From contig NZ_JAJONF010000012.1 in NCBI RefSeq assembly GCF_021462265.1, forward strand, positions 1-64,000: a stretch of DNA of 64,000 nt, written 5' to 3'. A model generated the notes under the pieces. That model saw only the letters and a program-made list of their open reading frames with translations. It ran no database searches and was not told where the DNA came from. This document shows, in pieces, positions 60,782-64,000 of this stretch. How positions within the stretch are numbered: the stretch's first letter is position 1; each line of letters begins with the position of its first letter. A program made the position numbers and the translations under genes. Origin of the DNA: Streptomyces shenzhenensis. GTDB taxonomy: Bacteria; Actinomycetota; Actinomycetes; Streptomycetales; Streptomycetaceae.

Positions 60782-61732
60782 TCAGTCCGTCACCAGGACC
60801 AGCTTCCCCGTGGTCCGGCCGGTGCCGCCCAGCTCGTGCGCCTTGGCGGCATCGGCCAGGGGGAAGGTCCCCGCGATCGTGGCCCGCAGCTTCCCCTCCT
60901 CGACCAGGCCGGCGACCGCCCGCATCCCGGCCCGGTCGGCGTCCACCAGCATCCGCACCGCCCGTACGCCCAGCCGGTCGGCCTCCTGGTACAGCTCGGG
61001 CGTGCCCACGGGCAGGATCGACACCACGATCCCGCCCGGCCGCAGCACGCGCAGCGAGGCCGTCGACGTGTCACCGCCGATCGTGTCGAGCACGACGTCG
61101 ACGTCCCGGACCGTCTCGGTGACGTCCACGGACCGGTAGTCCACCGGCTCGTCCACGCCGATCTCGCGCAGGAAGTCGTGCTTGCCGGCGCTCGCGGTGC
61201 CGATCACGTACGCGCCGCGCGCCTTGGCGATCTGCACCGCCACATGTCCGACCCCGCCGGCCGCCGCGTGGATCAGCACCCGCTGCCCCGGCTGTACGTC
61301 CGCGTTCTCCACCAGGGCCTGCCAGGCGGTCAGCGACACCAGGGGCAGCGCGGCCGCCTGGACGTGGTCGATCCCGGCCGGCTTCGGCACCAGGGCGCGG
61401 GCCGGGACGATCGCGTACTCGGCGTGCGTGCCGTGGCCGAACGGGTAGGGCGCCATGCCGAAGACCTCGTCACCGGCCTTGAAGGCGGCGACGCCGATCC
61501 CGGTCTCCTCGACCGTGCCGGAGACGTCCCAGCCGAGGACGAACGGCGGCTTGCCCAGGAAACCGCCGTTCTCCCGGTGCTTCCAGTCGGTCGGGTTGAG
61601 GCCGGCCGCCCGCACCCGGACCAGTACTTCGTTGGGACGCGGCTTCGGCCGCGCCACCTCGATCACCTTCAGCACCTCGGGGCCGCCGAGGACGTCCTGG
61701 CCGATCGCGCGCATCGTGTTCACATCGTTCAT
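60782..61732 (-). CDS. NADP-dependent quinone-oxidoreductase-like MDR protein
   Basis: A 316-residue medium-chain reductase without zinc ligands: VLVRVRAAGLNPTDWKHREN, GWDVSGTVEETG, AAALPLVSLTAWQAL, VLIHAAAGGVGHVAVQIAKA (nucleotide site) and GKLVLVTD at the end. It probably reduces enones or quinones with NADPH. ATG 61732 is used; ATG 61714 (MRAIGQDVLG) is an alternative nearer the family start. It converges with the alcohol dehydrogenase, ending 10 bp after it. Confidence 0.92.
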   Translation of the reverse strand: MNDVNTMRAIGQDVLGGPEVLKVIEVARPKPRPNEVLVRVRAAGLNPTDWKHRENGGFLGKPPFVLGWDVSGTVEETGIGVAAFKAGDEVFGMAPYPFGHGTHAEYAIVPARALVPKPAGIDHVQAAALPLVSLTAWQALVENADVQPGQRVLIHAAAGGVGHVAVQIAKARGAYVIGTASAGKHDFLREIGVDEPVDYRSVDVTETVRDVDVVLDTIGGDTSTASLRVLRPGGIVVSILPVGTPELYQEADRLGVRAVRMLVDADRAGMRAVAGLVEEGKLRATIAGTFPLADAAKAHELGGTGRTTGKLVLVTD

Positions 61733-61887
61733 GGTCACCCAGCCTGCCGGGACGCGCCCGGCGAGAAAACGGCACGATGGCCAACCTTCGATGGAATCGT
61801 GCCAGCCTTCTCGCTCTGACGCGCGTGAACGTTTCGGCCCGCTCGGCCGTCCACGGACGGCAACGGTGGCGAGCGGCAGGGGCGGGC

Positions 61888-62733
61888 ATGCGCAGAGGGC
61901 TGGCGGCGACGGTACTGGTGGCGGCCGCGGTGGTGGGCTGTGACGGCGCGGGCGGACCGCCCGTCGTGGTGAAGGGGACGCCGCCGGCGACGCCGTACCG
62001 CGGGCCGCTGGACATCCCCACCGAGGAGACCGACGCGAGCACCCCGCAGGCCCTGCGCACCGCCTCCGGCGCGGCCGGCCGCGCGCTGGAGTGCGACGGG
62101 GAGATCCACTGGGGCATCGGGCCCGACGGCTGGAGCGAGGACGACGGCGGCGGCTCACCCGAGGACGGGCTGCGGCTCTTCTTCGACATGTTCGACCCGC
62201 AGGTGCCGCGCGGCGGCTACCGCGTGGAGCGCCGGGAAGCCGGCCGCGTGCTCTACTCCTACGACGTCGGCGGGCGCACGAAGGTGGCCGTCGTGGTCGC
62301 CAGGGACCAGAAGGACAGGCCCGGCTGGGGTCCGGAGACCAGCGCCTCCTGCGATCCCTCCGAGCTCCCGGCGAGTGTGACGTCGGGGCCGGGGTGGCCC
62401 GAGATCTGGGCCGACGCGCGTGGCCGCCGGGTGCCGGTCTCGAAGATCACCAGCTTCGCCGGCGCCGAGCACTGCGGCTGGCAGTCGGCGCACTTCCTGA
62501 CGTTCGGCGGCAGGACCTACGTCCGCGACCCGTACGGCGTGTTCGCCGAGGGCCCGGAGCCGGCCGGACGCTACGACGGTGACGCCGCGCTGCCCGCCGG
62601 CGCGCACGACACCGGCTACCGGCTCCGCGACTGGCGCCTGTGGCTCACGGACGACGGCGACACGGCGTACGTCCGCACCTCGCACGGCGTGCAGGCCTGG
62701 CCGATGGAACGGCGCGCCTTCGCCTGCGACTGA
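61888..62733 (+). CDS. Putative lipoprotein
   Basis: A 281-residue secreted protein. MRRGLAATVLVAAAVVGCDG is a lipoprotein signal with the lipobox VVGC. The mature part has a Gly/Pro linker, then a conserved-looking domain (ALECDGEIHWGIGPDGWSED; GLRLFFDMFDPQVPRGGYRV; SFAGAEHCGWQSAHFLTFGG; WRLWLTDDGDTAYVRT). Five further cysteines could form disulphides outside the membrane. No family recognised. It ends 4 bp before the convergent TetR gene. Confidence 0.85.
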   Translation: MRRGLAATVLVAAAVVGCDGAGGPPVVVKGTPPATPYRGPLDIPTEETDASTPQALRTASGAAGRALECDGEIHWGIGPDGWSEDDGGGSPEDGLRLFFDMFDPQVPRGGYRVERREAGRVLYSYDVGGRTKVAVVVARDQKDRPGWGPETSASCDPSELPASVTSGPGWPEIWADARGRRVPVSKITSFAGAEHCGWQSAHFLTFGGRTYVRDPYGVFAEGPEPAGRYDGDAALPAGAHDTGYRLRDWRLWLTDDGDTAYVRTSHGVQAWPMERRAFACD

Positions 62734-62737
62734 CCGG

Positions 62738-63304
62738 TCAGCGGCTCATGTGCAGGGCGACCAGCAGCTGCCAAGCCTGGTCCGCCAGTTCGTCCGGACC
62801 GGCGTCGAGCAGACCGTGCAGCCAGTCGGCCAGCACCCCGGCGAAGGTGGCGGCCACCGCCGAGGCCACCAGCGGGGCGTCCGCCGCGCCCACGAGCTCC
62901 CGCTCGGCGAGGCTGCGCGCCCGCAGATCCCGGTGCAGCACCCGGCCCAGCGGGCCGCCGCCGCCCGGTGCGAGCAGCTCCCGGTACAGGGCCGCGTGCG
63001 GAACCAGCCCGGCGAAGAACTCCCGCAGCGCCGGCGGCGCGTGCACCGGGTCCGGCCGGCCGCGCCAGGCGTGCAGCGCGTCCACGGCGTCCCGGACGAC
63101 GTCCGCGCAGGCGTCTACCGCCAGCGCCTGAAGGCCGTCGTAGTGGACGTAGAAGGTGGCCCGGCCCACCCGGGCCCGGCGCGTCACTGCGGCCACCGTG
63201 ACGTCGGCGAGCGGTCGTTCGGCGCACTCGTCGAGGAGGGCCGCCCGCAGCCGCGCCCGGGTGCGGGCGGCCCGCGGATCCGCCGCGGGCGGGCGGCCGG
63301 TCAT
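62738..63304 (-). CDS. TetR-family transcriptional regulator
   Basis: A 188-residue regulator: RLRAALLDECAERPLADVTVAAVTRRARVGRATFYVHYDGLQAL is the DNA-binding domain (about residues 18-61), followed by a helical ligand domain. ATG 63304 overlaps the stop of the DUF1304 gene (ATGA 63301-63304), so both are one operon and the regulator probably controls it through the operator near 63696-63722. Confidence 0.9.
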   Translation of the reverse strand: MTGRPPAADPRAARTRARLRAALLDECAERPLADVTVAAVTRRARVGRATFYVHYDGLQALAVDACADVVRDAVDALHAWRGRPDPVHAPPALREFFAGLVPHAALYRELLAPGGGGPLGRVLHRDLRARSLAERELVGAADAPLVASAVAATFAGVLADWLHGLLDAGPDELADQAWQLLVALHMSR

Positions 63305-63663
63305 CGGGCGGCGAGGACGGCGGCCAGTGCGAGCGCGCCGGGCAGCGCCTGCGCGAACAGGATCCGCCGGTTGGCCGTGGCCGCGCCGTAGATCCCCGCC
63401 ACCACCACGCACGACAGGAAGAACACCCGGGCACCGAAGCCCGTCGGGTCGGCCACGACCAGCCCCCACACCAGGCCGGCCGCCAGGAAACCGTTGTAGA
63501 GACCCTGGTTGGCGGCGAGCGGCGCGGTCCGCCGGGCCAGCTCCGCGTCGAAGCCGTGGAAGCGCATCCCGGGGCTCTTCCGCCACAGGAACATCTCCAG
63601 CACCAGGATGTACGCGTGCAGCGCGGCCACCAGTCCCACCAGCACGTTCGCCAGGATTTCCAT
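63301..63663 (-). CDS. DUF1304-family membrane protein
   Basis: A 120-residue four-helix protein: VLVGLVAALHAYILVLEMFLW, AANQGLYNGFLAAGLVWGLVV, VFFLSCVVVAGIYGAAT and ALPGALALAAVLAAR. The NQGLYNGFLAAGL and HxxxxxxEMFLW segments are the family hallmarks. Function unknown. GGGGAGGG lies 11 nt before ATG 63663. First gene of the DUF1304-tetR operon. Confidence 0.92.
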   Translation of the reverse strand: MEILANVLVGLVAALHAYILVLEMFLWRKSPGMRFHGFDAELARRTAPLAANQGLYNGFLAAGLVWGLVVADPTGFGARVFFLSCVVVAGIYGAATANRRILFAQALPGALALAAVLAAR

Positions 63664-63695
63664 GATCGACGGACCCTCCCCATGTCTTGAACAGA

Positions 63696-63722
63696 TGTCC
63701 ATTATAACTGGACAGTTGTCCA
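63696..63722 (-). promoter_or_regulatory. Overlapping operator palindromes on a TATAAT promoter
   Basis: TGTCCA (63696-63701), TGGACA (63709-63714) and TGTCCA (63717-63722) form two overlapping perfect inverted repeats (TGTCCA-N7-TGGACA and TGGACA-GT-TGTCCA). On the minus strand the space between the first two contains TATAAT (63702-63707 region), a consensus -10 box 40 bp before the DUF1304 start. The co-transcribed TetR is the likely ligand-responsive repressor. Confidence 0.7.
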
Positions 63723-64000
63723 GGACGTGGGGGTCCGTGCGAACCGGGGCGTGGCGGCGCATGTCGGGAAGTCGCAGCCGGGAATGGGTATTTGTTGATT
63801 TGCCGTTAACTGGCGGAGCGTGACGGAACCCTCACTTCCTCTGCCCGTCGAGGTTGATCCTTTCGCGTTCAAACCCGATAAGCTCCCTTCCGTCGCAGCG
63901 AGTTGACGCGCCCCATGGTGGGTCCGTCCCGCCGTGTGCACTCACGAGTGCGGCCTTCGCGCACTGACCCTGTTCACTGCTGATCGATTGTGTTGTTTCT
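63723..64000. other. Untranslated, relatively AT-rich upstream region of a gene beyond the window
   Basis: No coding frame is convincing. The stretch has lower GC than the genes around it, a GATAAG box after GTTCAAA (about 63868-63890) and a small hairpin GTGCACTCACGAGTGC (about 63937-63952). It looks like a promoter and leader for a rightward gene outside the window. Confidence 0.4.

Noticed and set aside
63763..64000. A riboswitch or small RNA at the right edge
   Set aside because: The AT-richer leader is suggestive, but I could not match conserved riboswitch elements and the downstream gene is outside the window.

Overview
The window is very GC-rich actinobacterial chromosome. Genes are dense, many are coupled by ATGA/GTGA overlaps, and the families present (ROK, PucR, MmyB-type and TetR regulators, CBM13-bearing GH16, GH6 remnants, DUF5999, an Mbh/Mrp-type module) together with interspersed TGGGGGCACCTCCCG repeats point to Streptomyces or a close relative. 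No rRNA, tRNA or CRISPR array was seen. The mixture of regulators, transporters, oxidoreductases, insertion sequences and decayed genes suggests an accessory part of the chromosome. All family assignments come from reading motifs, not from database searches.

Layout. 1-3335: end of an ABC-2 exporter operon, then a decayed two-gene unit (linalool dehydratase/isomerase-like plus SCO-like). 3445-9250: GT2-GtrA glycosyltransferase, ArnT/PMT-like membrane transferase and an OmpR-type two-component system, all on one strand. 9446-10040: remnants of a GH6 cellulase and a TetR gene. 10197-13887: TIGR01777 epimerase, a MarR regulator with a twin operator next to a divergent small membrane protein, and an MFS transporter whose 3' end has been tandemly repeated downstream. 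14111-23844: a divergent LysR regulator and an eight-gene putative aromatic catabolic operon (two FAH-family hydrolases, cyclase, FAD monooxygenase, amidohydrolase, extradiol dioxygenase, SDR, CoA-transferase pair). 24180-26845: decayed DUF3500-like and FAD-monooxygenase genes broken by an IS5-type remnant and an intact-looking IS30 element. 26963-31924: amino-acid permease, two related SDRs and a PucR regulator. 31925-33115: low-content DNA with a perfect 23-bp hairpin, an integrase remnant and a tiny DUF5999-like gene.

33264-49519: aldo-keto reductase, Cys-rich pentapeptide protein, CYP102-like P450 with TetR, Tat-exported lactonase, FUSC exporter operon, ROK regulator with a palindromic operator, sugar-epimerase-like protein, an SDR behind a MerR-type promoter, HAD and PHP hydrolases, and a secreted GH16 glucanase. 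49687-54344: VanZ protein and a six-gene ion-transport module arranged like the Mbh/Mrp membrane arm. 54359-63663: DUF4230 protein, MmyB-like regulator with divergent SDR, STAS protein, MarR regulator with twin palindromes controlling an aldehyde/alcohol dehydrogenase pair, quinone-oxidoreductase-like protein, lipoprotein, and a DUF1304-tetR operon with overlapping operators on a consensus -10 box.

How they work together. The best-supported functional group is the LysR-controlled catabolic operon: ring hydroxylation, non-oxidative decarboxylation, extradiol cleavage, hydrolysis of the cleavage product and CoA activation of a 3-oxo acid can be assigned to its members, but the substrate is unknown. 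The adjacent permease, SDR pair and PucR regulator, and the IS-broken monooxygenase, may be parts of the same once larger catabolic island. Several regulators lie beside clear inverted-repeat operators, and several genes appear to be leaderless (TANNNT box 6-8 nt before the start codon).
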